A stretch of DNA of 64,000 bases from Demequina globuliformis (GCF_000975155.1 NZ_BBRG01000003.1:184653-248652); one strand, 5' to 3'; counted from the stretch's first letter, positions 25,921 to 34,596 are shown. Numbers and translations are program-made. The notes: a model not told the origin generated them from the letters alone.

Positions 25921-25950
25921 TTGCCGTGAGGGGCCCAGATCGGATACTCT
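25921..25950 (+). promoter_or_regulatory. Predicted promoter of rpmB
   Basis: TTGCCG (25921-25926) and TACTCT (25945-25950) are separated by 18 nt. They lie about 85 nt before the rpmB start in the 206-bp gap to the divergent DAK2 gene. Confidence 0.5.
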
Positions 25951-25959
25951 AGTGCGGTT

Positions 25960-25976
25960 GCCCGGGCACCCCGGGC
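25960..25976 (+). promoter_or_regulatory. Strong short hairpin in the rpmB leader
   Basis: GCCCGGG-CAC-CCCGGGC is a perfect 7-bp stem with a 3-nt loop. It begins close to the predicted transcription start of rpmB. It could stabilise the 5' end or serve in autoregulation; neither is established. Confidence 0.35.
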
Positions 25977-26035
25977 TCAAAAATGTGGCGCTCCGCACTG
26001 AACGTGGACGCGCAAAGACACCAAGGAGAACTATC

Positions 26036-26227
26036 GTGGCTGCCAACTGCGACGTCTGCGGCAAGGGACCTTCGTTTGGTCACTCCATCTCGCACTCGCA
26101 CCGCCGCACCAAGCGTCGCTGGAACCCCAACATCCAGCGCGTCCGTGCAGTGGTCGCCGGTACCCCCAAGCGAGTCAACGTGTGCACTTCCTGCCTGAAG
26201 GCTGGCAAGGTGCAGCGCGCCGTCTGA
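26036..26227 (+). CDS. rpmB: 50S ribosomal protein L28
   Basis: Small 50S protein of 63 residues ([34 protein letters not shown] as the recognisable start, given here only to identify it in parts: CDVCGKGP and SHRRTKRRW). It has a CxxC pair at each end (CDVC, CTSC), so this is the zinc-binding form. The GTG at 26036 is preceded by CAAGGAGAA. It is monocistronic: a strong terminator follows 15 nt after the stop. Confidence 0.96.
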   Translation: MAANCDVCGKGPSFGHSISHSHRRTKRRWNPNIQRVRAVVAGTPKRVNVCTSCLKAGKVQRAV

Positions 26228-26242
26228 CGTTTACACAGACGT

Positions 26243-26279
26243 AAAAAGCGGGCGATCCCCTCGGGGACGCCCGCTTTTT
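26243..26279 (+). terminator. Intrinsic terminator after rpmB
   Basis: AAAAAGCGGGCG and CGCCCGCTTTTT form a 12-bp perfect stem enclosing CCCC/GGGG as an upper stem, with a U-tract on both strands. It could work in both directions and would also stop transcription arriving on the minus strand. Confidence 0.9.
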
Positions 26280-26382
26280 CGTGTGCCAACGGCCCCTACG
26301 TGCACGCGCGCACAGTCTGGGTCGCTAGCCGCGGCGCTGCGGTCAGGTGATGCGGTCAGGCGCTGCGGCACTGCCCGCCTGC

Positions 26383-27321
26383 TCAACCGAAGTGATCCCA
26401 CCCGGCCACCGACGGGAGTGCGCCGTCGATGAGTAGTCCCGGCTCGCCGGGCTCGACCGTCCCAATCACGTGCCAGCCCGCCGGTACCGCGGAGGCTCGC
26501 GGGAAGCACGCGAGCATGTGGTGGTCTTCCCCACCACCCAGCGCCCAGCCCAGCGCGTCCTCACCCAGGACCTGGGCCGTGAACACCGCTGCCTCGTGGA
26601 TGGGGACCGCGGCTGACTCGATCGCCAGCCGCACCTGCGAGGCGCGCGCGATCCTGGCGCCATCGCGCACCAGGCCATCCGACAAGTCCATCATTGCCGT
26701 GGCTCCGTGCAATGCCGCCTCAAGGCCAGCCCCAATGCGCGGCTGTGGACGCAAGAACAGGTCGACCGCCTCCGGCGCGTCCCGGCGGCCCGCCTCCAAC
26801 AGCGCCAGTCCCGCCCGCGCAGCCCCGAGCGGACCCGCCACCGCAATGACATCCCCGACCTCGGCATCGGCCCTCGTGACCGGTTCCGTGCCATGCGTCT
26901 CCCCGAGCGCCGTCACCGCGACCACAATCTCCCGAGCTCCGGACAAGTCCCCACCCACGACGCCCACTCCATGCGGTTCGCAGGCCTCGCGCAGGCCATC
27001 GGCCAGCCCCAGCACGAACTCCACGTCCGTATCGCCCGGCGCCGCCAGGCACACCTCAAGCGCGGTGGGCACCGCGCCCATCGCATCGATATCCGCGAGG
27101 TTCTGCATGGCCGCGCGGTAGCCCACATCTGCCCCCGTCGACCACGCGCGCCTGAAGTGACGGTCCTCCACCAGCATGTCGGCGGACACGACGAGGTGGC
27201 CGTCGACCGCGAGCACCGCAGAGTCGTCACCGGCACCCAAAATGGCGGCATCCGTCTCCGGCAAGCGCGGCGCAAAGAGCGCGATCAGGTCGTCCTCATT
27301 CATGTCACTGATGCGGGTCAT
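26383..27321 (-). CDS. thiL: Thiamine-monophosphate kinase
   Basis: Final step of thiamine diphosphate synthesis. The 312-residue protein has the AIR-synthase-like fold with GAGDDSAVL, the ADMLVEDRHF substrate segment, VGVVGGDLSGA, MMDLSDGL and WALGGGEDHHML. ATG 27321 is used; ATG 27303 is an alternative six codons in. It is divergent from the DUF3515 lipoprotein gene, 32 nt away. Confidence 0.94.
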   Translation of the reverse strand: MTRISDMNEDDLIALFAPRLPETDAAILGAGDDSAVLAVDGHLVVSADMLVEDRHFRRAWSTGADVGYRAAMQNLADIDAMGAVPTALEVCLAAPGDTDVEFVLGLADGLREACEPHGVGVVGGDLSGAREIVVAVTALGETHGTEPVTRADAEVGDVIAVAGPLGAARAGLALLEAGRRDAPEAVDLFLRPQPRIGAGLEAALHGATAMMDLSDGLVRDGARIARASQVRLAIESAAVPIHEAAVFTAQVLGEDALGWALGGGEDHHMLACFPRASAVPAGWHVIGTVEPGEPGLLIDGALPSVAGWDHFG

Positions 27322-27353
27322 GGGTCGAGGGTAGCCAGCATTAGGCTTATCGC

Positions 27354-27818
27354 ATGCGTCGCCGTGCCACCTTTGCCGTCCTGACGGCCGCCTCGGCCGC
27401 CGTGCTCGCTGGCTGCGCGCATCCCCTCGTCGTGGATCCCGCACCCTACGCGGCGGATCCCGACTGCGCCGAGGTGATGCTCGCCATCCCTGACATTGTG
27501 GGCGGCTTGGACCAGCGCGGCACCACGTCTCAAGCGACCCAGGCCTGGGGCGAGGAGTTCCCCATCGTCGCGAGGTGTGGCGTGGAGCCGCCAGGCCCCA
27601 CCACCGAGCCATGCCTCGCGATCGCGACGGCCTCTGCCAACGTGGACTGGCTCGTTGAGGAAACTGAGGAGGACTGGGTGGCCGTGACGTTTGGCCGCTC
27701 CCCCGCGCTCGAACTCACCGTCCCGAAGGTGCGTGCCGATGACGCCGTCAGCGAGGTACTGTCCGCCGTCTCCACGGCAGCTGCACGAGCGCCCGTCAAC
27801 AACCTCGAGTGCCGCTAG
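27354..27818 (+). CDS. DUF3515 lipoprotein
   Basis: A 154-residue predicted lipoprotein with a basic N-terminus, hydrophobic core and lipobox LAGC (Cys21). The mature part has the family pattern: DCAEVMLAIP, GRSPALELTVPKVR and conserved cysteines. The family is found in actinobacteria between thiL and ddl. Function unknown; the cell-wall gene context is the only hint. Its stop overlaps the ddl stop by 3 nt, convergent. Confidence 0.85.
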   Translation: MRRRATFAVLTAASAAVLAGCAHPLVVDPAPYAADPDCAEVMLAIPDIVGGLDQRGTTSQATQAWGEEFPIVARCGVEPPGPTTEPCLAIATASANVDWLVEETEEDWVAVTFGRSPALELTVPKVRADDAVSEVLSAVSTAAARAPVNNLECR

Positions 27819-28906
27819 CGCAACCCGAGCGGCCGCGCGAGGGCGGTGCTGAGCATGGTCTCCACCAAGGTCGCGAAGTCGGTGCCGGCAGCTGCCCACA
27901 TGCGCGGGTACTGGCTCGTGGGAGTGAATCCAGGCATCGTATTGATCTCGTTGACCGTGATGTTGCCGTCTTCTGACAAGAAGACATCCACACGCGCGAG
28001 GCCCTCAGCGCCCACGGCACGGAAAGCCTTGAGCGCAATCTGCTCGATGCGAGCGGCGGTGTAGCTCTCGAGGTCGTCGGCCATCCGCAACACCACGGCA
28101 TCCGGATCCAAGTACTTCGCCTCAAAGTCGTAGAAGTCGTGGGTGTCGGCCGTAATGATCTCGGAGGCAGGAGAAGCGACAGCACCCTCAGCTGTCTCCA
28201 GCACTGCGGTCTCAATCTCGCGGCCCACCACCTCCTGCTCGATTAGCACCTTGGGATCGTGCTTGACCGCTTCCGCGATCGCGGCGGGAAGCTCGTCAAG
28301 GTCCGTGACCTTGGAGATGCCCATCGACGACCCCGCGCGCGCCGGCTTCACGAACAGTGGCAGCCCCAGCGTGCGGACATCATCCATGTGGTCGTCGAGC
28401 GCATCGCCCCGCAGGAGCGTCACATCCGGTGTCACGGGAAGTCCCGCATCGCGAAACGCCGCCTTCATGAATTGCTTATCCATGCCGGCAGCTGAGGCGA
28501 GCACGCCGGAACCCACGTAGCGCACGTCGACCAGTTCCAGTGCGCCCTGGACAGTGCCATCCTCACCCCACGGCCCATGGAGCAGAGGGAACACGACGTC
28601 GACGTCGGCGAGGTCACTCACGCGGTTGTCGGCGGAGATGACCCGCCACATCTTCTCGCCGGCGTCACGAGGCAGCACCACGGTGTCCCCGGACTCGCCC
28701 ACTGTCGGCATCGCTCCGTCAACGATCTGCCAGTCCTCAGGGTCGTCGCTGACGTGCACCCACCGGCCCTGCGCCGTGATGCCCACCGCCACGACGTTCC
28801 ACCGCTCGCGATCAATGGCCGCGAGTACTCCCCCCGCAGTGACGCAGGACACGCCGTGTTCGGACGAGCGGCCGCCAAAGAGGATGACCGCTGTGGGCTT
28901 GGCCAT
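27815..28906 (-). CDS. ddl: D-alanine--D-alanine ligase
   Basis: Makes the D-Ala-D-Ala dipeptide for peptidoglycan. The 363-residue ATP-grasp protein begins VILFGGRSSEHGVSC. It has the LHGPWGEDG active-site motif, FVKPARAGSSMGISKV and VNEINTMPGF near the C-terminus. Length is normal. Its ATG overlaps the gpsA stop by one nt. It forms part of murA-plsC-gpsA-ddl. Confidence 0.95.
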   Translation of the reverse strand: MAKPTAVILFGGRSSEHGVSCVTAGGVLAAIDRERWNVVAVGITAQGRWVHVSDDPEDWQIVDGAMPTVGESGDTVVLPRDAGEKMWRVISADNRVSDLADVDVVFPLLHGPWGEDGTVQGALELVDVRYVGSGVLASAAGMDKQFMKAAFRDAGLPVTPDVTLLRGDALDDHMDDVRTLGLPLFVKPARAGSSMGISKVTDLDELPAAIAEAVKHDPKVLIEQEVVGREIETAVLETAEGAVASPASEIITADTHDFYDFEAKYLDPDAVVLRMADDLESYTAARIEQIALKAFRAVGAEGLARVDVFLSEDGNITVNEINTMPGFTPTSQYPRMWAAAGTDFATLVETMLSTALARPLGLR

Positions 28907-29907
28907 CAGACCACCTCTGCCTTGCGCGGACGCGACAGGAGGCCAGAAATGACCTGCATGATGGGCTGGGCGTCGTGCAACATGCTCACCACGGCGTCGC
29001 AGATCGGAACGTCAACGTCGTGGGCGCGGGCGAGCTCCTGGATGGACAGCGAGGTCTTGACGCCCTCCGCCGTGCCGCCAGTGCGTTCCAACGCGACTTC
29101 CAACGACAGGCCGCGCCCAATGTGCGCTCCCAGCGTGTGGTTACGCGACAGTGGCGACGCGCACGTCGCGATCAGGTCGCCCATGCCCGCAAGACCAGAG
29201 AACGTGTCGGGGTGGGCGCCAAGCGCGGTGCCCAGGCGGGTGATCTCTGTCAGTCCACGGGTGATGACGGTCGCCGTGGTGTTGTGGCCAAAACCCAGGC
29301 CATCGGTCGCGCCCACGCCCACCGCGACCACGTTCTTGAAAGCGCCGCACAGCTCGACGCCTACGAGGTCGGGGTTGGTGTAGGGACGGAAGTATGGCGA
29401 TGCGGTCGCCTCGGCAACGAGCTCGGTGGCCGCCTTGTCGATACCGGCGACGACGGTCGCGCAGGGCTGCTTCGCGGCGATCTCACGCGCAAGGTTGGGG
29501 CCGGAGACCACCGTCATGCGTTCCGGCGCAATATCCCACAGCTCCGTCAGCACCTCACTCATCCGTAGGTGAGTGCCGACCTCGATGCCCTTCATGAGCG
29601 AGACGACCACGGCATCGGCCGGAACCAAGTCCTTCCAACCGCCAATGATGTCGCGCACCTTCTGTGCGGGAAGCGCCACCACCACAATGTGGGCTCCAGC
29701 GAGCGCCGCCTCAATGTCGGTCGTCGCGTGAATGCCGTGCGGCAGGGGCAGGTCGGGAAGCGCACGGCCGTTGACGTGCTCGGTCATGATCTGCGCCGCG
29801 ACTGCCTCATCGCGGCCCCACAGGGTCACCTCGGTGCCGGCGTCAGCGAGTACGGCCGCGAAGGTCGTGCCCCATGCGCCGGAGCCCAGAACGGTGGCCT
29901 TGATCAT
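28906..29907 (-). CDS. gpsA: Glycerol-3-phosphate dehydrogenase [NAD(P)+]
   Basis: Makes sn-glycerol-3-phosphate for phospholipid synthesis. The 333-residue protein has the Rossmann motif VLGSGAWGTTFA at 6-17, KGIEVGTHLRMSEVL and the catalytic region CGAFKNVVAVGVGATDGL with conserved Lys. It is directly adjacent to plsC, the next enzyme type in the same pathway. Confidence 0.96.
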   Translation of the reverse strand: MIKATVLGSGAWGTTFAAVLADAGTEVTLWGRDEAVAAQIMTEHVNGRALPDLPLPHGIHATTDIEAALAGAHIVVVALPAQKVRDIIGGWKDLVPADAVVVSLMKGIEVGTHLRMSEVLTELWDIAPERMTVVSGPNLAREIAAKQPCATVVAGIDKAATELVAEATASPYFRPYTNPDLVGVELCGAFKNVVAVGVGATDGLGFGHNTTATVITRGLTEITRLGTALGAHPDTFSGLAGMGDLIATCASPLSRNHTLGAHIGRGLSLEVALERTGGTAEGVKTSLSIQELARAHDVDVPICDAVVSMLHDAQPIMQVISGLLSRPRKAEVV

Positions 29908-30624
29908 TTACTCTCCCTCAGCGTTGCGCGCACGCGGATCGAACGGTGCGCTGGGCGGCTCTTCACCGCGAATGTCGGCGACCATTGCGGTCAGGGTATC
30001 CATGATGCGGTCGGTCGCGCCGCGCAATGTCTCGATGTCCGCTGGTCGCCCGCGGAACTCATCGAGGTCAATGGGCGGACCGGCCTTCATGATGATCTTC
30101 TTGGGCGGGATCAGGTGCGGCCGCTTGCCGTACGGGTCCAAGAGCCGGTGGGCGCCCCACTGAGCCACGGGTACCACCGGCACGTCGTGCTCAAGCGCCA
30201 TGCGTGCGGCGCCCGTGCGTCCCTTCATGGGCCACAGATCGGGGTCACGCGTGAGGGTGCCTTCTGGGAAGACAGCAATCGAGTCTCCCCGTTCCAACAG
30301 CTTGACGGCGGCGTCTACCGCATCCTTGGCTCGGGCGCTCCCGCGGTGAACGGGCACCTGGTCGAGTCCCTTGAGCGCCTTGCCAGCGACGGGGATGTCG
30401 AACAGCGACGCCTTCGCGAGGAAGTGCGGCGCGAACCCGTGGTCGTACAAGAAGTGCGCGAACGTGAAGGGGTCGGCATACGTGGAGTGGTTGGACACGG
30501 CAATGAACCCGCGGTCCTGCGGCAGGTGCTCGCCTCCCGACCACTCACGCCGCGTGGTCGCGAGCAGGAGGGGTTTGACAAAAACGGCGGCGGTTCGGAA
30601 ACCGCCTGGCATCTTGGGTGCCAC
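29908..30624 (-). CDS. plsC: 1-acyl-sn-glycerol-3-phosphate acyltransferase
   Basis: Acylates lysophosphatidic acid. The 238-residue protein has the family motifs NHSTYAD (HX4D catalytic), GLDQVPVHRG, FPEGTLTR and VPVVPVAQWG. GTG at 30624 is used; ATG 30612 is an alternative. It sits between murA and gpsA with no gap, so phospholipid and peptidoglycan precursor genes are co-transcribed. Confidence 0.92.
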   Translation of the reverse strand: MAPKMPGGFRTAAVFVKPLLLATTRREWSGGEHLPQDRGFIAVSNHSTYADPFTFAHFLYDHGFAPHFLAKASLFDIPVAGKALKGLDQVPVHRGSARAKDAVDAAVKLLERGDSIAVFPEGTLTRDPDLWPMKGRTGAARMALEHDVPVVPVAQWGAHRLLDPYGKRPHLIPPKKIIMKAGPPIDLDEFRGRPADIETLRGATDRIMDTLTAMVADIRGEEPPSAPFDPRARNAEGE

Positions 30625-30625
30625 G

Positions 30626-31936
30626 TCAGTCGATCACCGCGCCCAGGGCGGTGAGCTTTCCACGGAAGTTCTCGTAGCCACGGTCAATGATGCCGATGTT
30701 CGTGACGGTCGACGTTCCCTCCGCCGCGAGCGCGGCGATCAGGTAGGAGAACCCGCCGCGCAGGTCGGGGACCTCGATGTCCGCCGCCTTGAGCGGCGTG
30801 GGGCCGGAGATGACGGCGGAATGCTGATAGTTCTGCTGCCCGAACCGGCACTGCTTGTCGCCCAGGCACTCGCGGAACAGTTGCACATGGGCGCCCATCT
30901 GGTTCAGGGCGGAGGTGAACCCCAGGCGGTTCTCATAGACCGTCTCGTGGACAATGCTGAGGCCCTTGGCCTGGGTGAGGGCGACCACCATGGGCTGCTG
31001 CCAGTCGGTCATGAACCCGGGGTGCACGTCGGTCTGCAGCGCGATCGACTTCAGGTCGCCGCCAGGGTGATAGAACCGAATGCCGTCAGGGGTGACATCG
31101 AATTCTCCCCCGACCTTGCGGAAGGTGTTGAGGAAGCTGCCCATGTGGCGCTGCTGCGCGCCGCGAGCAAAGATGTCGCCTCCCGTGGCCAGCGCGGCGG
31201 CGGCCCAGGAACCTACTTCGATGCGGTCGGTCAGCGACACGTGATCGTAGCCGCGCAGTTCCGTGACCCCTTCGATGGTGATCGAGCGATCGGTGTCGAC
31301 AGAGATGATCGCGCCCATCTTCTGCAACGTGTCGATCAGGTCCTTGATCTCGGGCTCGACGGCTGCGTTGTGCAGTGTCGTGATGCCCTCGGCCATCACC
31401 GCGGTCAACAGGAGCTGCTCAGTCGCACCTACGGACGGGTACGCGAGTTCGTGCTTGATGCCGCGTAGGCCGTTCGGTGCCGACAGGTGCAGGCCGTCGT
31501 CCGCCTGGCGAACTTCAGCACCGAACTTGGTGAGAATCTCAAGGTGGAAGTCAATGGGGCGGTCACCAATGCGGCACCCACCCAGGTCGGGGATCACGGC
31601 GGCTCCCAGGCGGTGCAGCAGCGGGCCGCACAGCAGGATCGGGATGCGCGACGACCCGGCGTGCTGGGCGATGTCGACAGCGTCCGCGGGCGACAACGTG
31701 GTGGTGTCCGCGTTGAGGACACCGGACTCCACGTCGTAGTCGACCCCCACGCCATGCAGCCGCAGCAGCGAAGAGACGATTTCCACGTCGAGAATGCGCG
31801 GCACGTTGCGCAAGGTAGAGGGGGTGGAGCCCAGGAGCGCGGCCACCATCGCCTTGGAAACGAAGTTCTTCGCTCCTCGAACGTGAACCTCGCCGTTCAG
31901 GGCGCGGCCACCGGTCACGCGAATCGAATCGGTCAT
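30626..31936 (-). CDS. murA: UDP-N-acetylglucosamine 1-carboxyvinyltransferase
   Basis: First committed step of peptidoglycan synthesis, transferring enolpyruvate to UDP-GlcNAc. The 436-residue protein has GAKNFVSKAMVAALL, the active-site loop LGGCRIGDRP with Cys121, and VPDLRGGFSYLIAALAA. The catalytic Cys that fosfomycin alkylates is present, unlike mycobacterial MurA, which has Asp there. ATG 31936 is chosen over an upstream ATG because it gives the conserved N-terminus. Divergent from the pfkB gene. Confidence 0.95.
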   Translation of the reverse strand: MTDSIRVTGGRALNGEVHVRGAKNFVSKAMVAALLGSTPSTLRNVPRILDVEIVSSLLRLHGVGVDYDVESGVLNADTTTLSPADAVDIAQHAGSSRIPILLCGPLLHRLGAAVIPDLGGCRIGDRPIDFHLEILTKFGAEVRQADDGLHLSAPNGLRGIKHELAYPSVGATEQLLLTAVMAEGITTLHNAAVEPEIKDLIDTLQKMGAIISVDTDRSITIEGVTELRGYDHVSLTDRIEVGSWAAAALATGGDIFARGAQQRHMGSFLNTFRKVGGEFDVTPDGIRFYHPGGDLKSIALQTDVHPGFMTDWQQPMVVALTQAKGLSIVHETVYENRLGFTSALNQMGAHVQLFRECLGDKQCRFGQQNYQHSAVISGPTPLKAADIEVPDLRGGFSYLIAALAAEGTSTVTNIGIIDRGYENFRGKLTALGAVID

Positions 31937-32008
31937 GTGACTATCGTGCCTCATGGCGCACTCAGGCACGCACATCCGCGCGCGACGTGAGCGTGGCAGG
32001 ATCGCTGC

Positions 32009-32911
32009 ATGGCTCCGTCTGCTCCGTTCGTTGTCTGTTCAGGACTCACGACCGTCGACGTCGCGCACCTCGTCGATCACGTGCCCTCCTCCAACGTCAA
32101 AGTCGCGTCCCAGGACTTTTTCCTGGCGGCAGGCGGACCCGCTACCAATGGCGCGGTCGCGGCTGCCGCATGCGGCTCCCGCGCGCGCCTCGTCACCGCG
32201 CTGCCCTCTCACCCGCTGAGCGACCTGATCCGTGCGGACCTCGCCGACTGCGGGGTCGACCTCCACGTGGCTGATGGCTCCCCCACCGGGCCACCCCTGA
32301 CGGCGGCGATCATGGTGACGCGGGCCACAGGGGAACGTGCCGTCGTCTCCCCCACCACTGCGGCCGTCGACGTGCCCCACACCCCTGACAACTTTGACGC
32401 GTCGGCCCTTGTTCATGGCGCCACCGCTGTGCTCATCGACGGGTATCACCGCCACCTCGCTGTCCCGATCGCGCAGGCCGCGCGTGAGGCCGGCATACCG
32501 GTCGTGCTGGACGCGGGCTCGCACAAGCCGTACACGGATGACCTCCTGGCGGTGACGGATGTCGCGGTCGTCTCGGACGACTTCACGTTCCCCGGCGGCG
32601 GCTCACCCGAGGCGACCCTCGCTGCCCTGGTCGAGCGGGGCGTGAAAGCCGCCGTGGTGACCCGCGGGGGCGGGCCGATGCTCGTTCAGGTCGGCACGCA
32701 CGTCACCGAAGTCCCGGTAGCGCCCGTAGAAGTCGTGGACACCCTGGGGGCGGGAGACGTGCTCCATGGCGCGCTCGCGCACCGTCTCGCCGCCTGGGGG
32801 CTGGACCTCGACAGGCTCCCCGCCGACCTGGAGTGGGCGTCGCGGGTCGTGGCGGTGTCCCTACGGACCTTCGGGACCCGCGCCTGGCTTAACGAAGCTC
32901 TTCCGCAGTAA
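32009..32911 (+). CDS. PfkB-family carbohydrate kinase
   Basis: A 300-residue ribokinase-like sugar kinase. It shows the first PfkB signature region (GGPATNGAVAAAACGSRARL) and the second, DTLGAGDVLHGALAHRL, with the catalytic Asp and anion-hole GAGD. The substrate cannot be told from sequence. It stands alone and its end overlaps the convergent P-loop kinase gene by 23 nt. Confidence 0.85.
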   Translation: MAPSAPFVVCSGLTTVDVAHLVDHVPSSNVKVASQDFFLAAGGPATNGAVAAAACGSRARLVTALPSHPLSDLIRADLADCGVDLHVADGSPTGPPLTAAIMVTRATGERAVVSPTTAAVDVPHTPDNFDASALVHGATAVLIDGYHRHLAVPIAQAAREAGIPVVLDAGSHKPYTDDLLAVTDVAVVSDDFTFPGGGSPEATLAALVERGVKAAVVTRGGGPMLVQVGTHVTEVPVAPVEVVDTLGAGDVLHGALAHRLAAWGLDLDRLPADLEWASRVVAVSLRTFGTRAWLNEALPQ

Positions 32912-33458
32912 CGACGCGGTCGACTCCAGCGGTCGTTGAACGCACGAGCGCGTCGTTGGCGCGGTCGACCGTCGTCACCCACTCCCGTGCCTCGACGACG
33001 TCCCTGCCCGTCGCGACCCGACGAGCGATGAGCCGCTCCCGCGTGACCGCCCACGGGATGTCGAGGTACCACAGGAGGTCCAGCAGGGGCCGCACTTCAC
33101 TCCACGGCGTCTGTTGCAAGCCCAGATAGTTGCCTTCGACGATCACCGTGTGGATGTCCGGACCGACCCTCGCGGCGTCCGCGACTGGCTCGTGAAGGTC
33201 GCGAGAGTAAGCGGGCGCGAGCACCTCGCCCCGGTCAGGACGCCGCAATGCCTCGAGCAACCGCAGCAGACCAGGCACGTCGTAGGTGTCAGGCGCACCC
33301 TTGCGGTCCGCGATACCCCGTTCGCGGAGCGCCTGCCCTGGGAGATGAAACCCGTCCACGGATAGCGCAATTGCGCCAGGCCCCCACTGCTGCGCCAAGG
33401 CCGCCGCCATTGTCGTTTTGCCTGCGCCGGGAGGCCCGGCAATTCCCAGAATGTTCAT
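32889..33458 (-). CDS. P-loop nucleoside/nucleotide (uridine-kinase-like) kinase
   Basis: A 189-residue kinase with Walker A GPPGAGKTT at residues 8-16, DGFHLPG (typical of the uridine kinase/pantothenate kinase/YggC group), VIVEGNYLGL and an Arg-rich lid segment. Members are annotated as nucleoside/nucleotide or fructose kinases; the substrate here is unknown. The ATG overlaps the end of the CPBP gene (ATGA). The frame stays open upstream but that part lies inside the CPBP gene in another frame. Confidence 0.8.
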   Translation of the reverse strand: MNILGIAGPPGAGKTTMAAALAQQWGPGAIALSVDGFHLPGQALRERGIADRKGAPDTYDVPGLLRLLEALRRPDRGEVLAPAYSRDLHEPVADAARVGPDIHTVIVEGNYLGLQQTPWSEVRPLLDLLWYLDIPWAVTRERLIARRVATGRDVVEAREWVTTVDRANDALVRSTTAGVDRVVTAEELR

Positions 33459-34300
33459 CGCGGAGCCGTCACAAAGATGTCGAAGAGGTCGGGATGGCGG
33501 GCGTGCACCAGCGCGGCGAAGACGACCGCATCGAACAGCAGGTGCACAGTCACGACATAGGAAAAGGACTTCCACCGCGCGAACAGCCAGCCTTGAATCA
33601 GGGCAAAGGGAATCGTGAATACGGGCGCCCACTCGCGGTAGCCGAGCTCCCATAGGAAGGACACGAACACTAAGGTCTGGAGAGCGTTCGCCCACCATAG
33701 TGGGAAATGTCGGCACAGGAGGGCGAACACCACGCAGATGAAGAACAGCTCGTCCCAGATGCCCACGGCGTTGACACCGACAAACAACCGCGCCACGTCG
33801 GTGTCGCCGGACAAGTCTGGCCAGTTCAGGTACGCGCCCGAGCCAATGAAGTAGAACGGCAACAGAAGGTAACCCGCAACAATCACGACCGCGAGGTACC
33901 ACCACTGGGCCCGCGTCCACTTTCTGCCCGTACGCACCGGGAAGGTCACGGCGCTGTGGCCCACGACCCATCTCGCGAGCGCCCACGGCACCGCCACGGC
34001 CAGCGATAGCGCGATCGCGAACCGCGCGATGCCGGCGTTGGAGAGATCCGCCTCGAGCGAGATCGTGGAAATGATCGCCTGCCCGAGTGCGATCAGCGCA
34101 AGGTCCTTGCCAAGCGAGCGGTCGACGTACCACCCCAACGCCACGCCTGCGACCAGTGGAATGTACCCCTCTGGACGCTCGTGCAGGGCAAAGAGCACAA
34201 TCGCGGCCGCGCACACGAGCGCCGCCGCGCTGAGGCGGAGCCAGTCGCGCGCGTCGGAGCGGTCGAACGTCACGGGGGCCTCGATGACCGGGGATGTCAT
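33455..34300 (-). CDS. CPBP-like intramembrane protease family protein, altered motifs
   Basis: A 281-residue protein with about eight hydrophobic segments. The region WDELFFICVVF...FLWELGY...HLLFDA matches the placement of the three CPBP motifs (EExxxR, FxxxH, HxxxN/D), but the first reads DE without the Arg and the second lacks its His. It may be a divergent member or catalytically inactive. ATG 34300 is preferred to one four codons upstream. Coupled to the downstream kinase gene by a 4-nt overlap. Confidence 0.6.
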   Translation of the reverse strand: MTSPVIEAPVTFDRSDARDWLRLSAAALVCAAAIVLFALHERPEGYIPLVAGVALGWYVDRSLGKDLALIALGQAIISTISLEADLSNAGIARFAIALSLAVAVPWALARWVVGHSAVTFPVRTGRKWTRAQWWYLAVVIVAGYLLLPFYFIGSGAYLNWPDLSGDTDVARLFVGVNAVGIWDELFFICVVFALLCRHFPLWWANALQTLVFVSFLWELGYREWAPVFTIPFALIQGWLFARWKSFSYVVTVHLLFDAVVFAALVHARHPDLFDIFVTAPR

Positions 34301-34361
34301 GCCCGCCAGCATGCCACCTTCTGGAGCGCGTACTGGCGCAGCTCCGAATGCGGTGCCGGGC

Positions 34362-34413
34362 GCGGGTTCTCGAAGCGGGTTCTCAGCGCGGGTTCTCGAA
34401 GCGGGTTCTCAGC
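34362..34413. repeat. Tandem repeat, two 26-bp units made of 13-bp halves
   Basis: Two exact 26-bp copies (34362-34387, 34388-34413), each made of GCGGGTTCTCGAA followed by GCGGGTTCTCAGC. Degenerate copies follow (GCGTGTTCCGACG, GCGGGTTCGGCTC). The unit is not a multiple of three and no frame is conserved. Confidence 0.85.
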
Positions 34414-34481
34414 GCGTGTTCCGACGCGGCGCTCAGCGCGGGTTCGGCTCTCGGCGCGTCTGCAATCGATCGCGGCGTCGC

Positions 34482-34558
34482 AAAGTGACTGAGGATCGTG
34501 CCTCCACCCGCGACACGCCGCGGGGTGTCGGCCAGCTGGTCGGATTTTCAGTCACTTT
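34482..34558. repeat. Nested inverted repeat downstream of the MATE gene
   Basis: The outer arms AAAGTGACTGA (34482-34492) and TCAGTCACTTT (34548-34558) are perfectly complementary. Inside, CGACAC (34511-34516) and GTGTCG (34525-34530) form a second stem. It might be a terminator-like structure, a small RNA or the relic of a small mobile element. Confidence 0.6.
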
Positions 34559-34596
34559 CGCACGCGGCGCACGCAGGAACGACGGCCGATGCCGTA

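Noticed and set aside
33459..34214. N-terminal extension of the P-loop kinase to 441 codons.
   Set aside because: It would overlap the whole CPBP-like gene in another frame; Walker A begins right after the ATG at 33458.
34362..34440. Possible CRISPR array.
   Set aside because: Units are contiguous 13/26-bp tandem repeats without unique spacers, and no cas genes are near.
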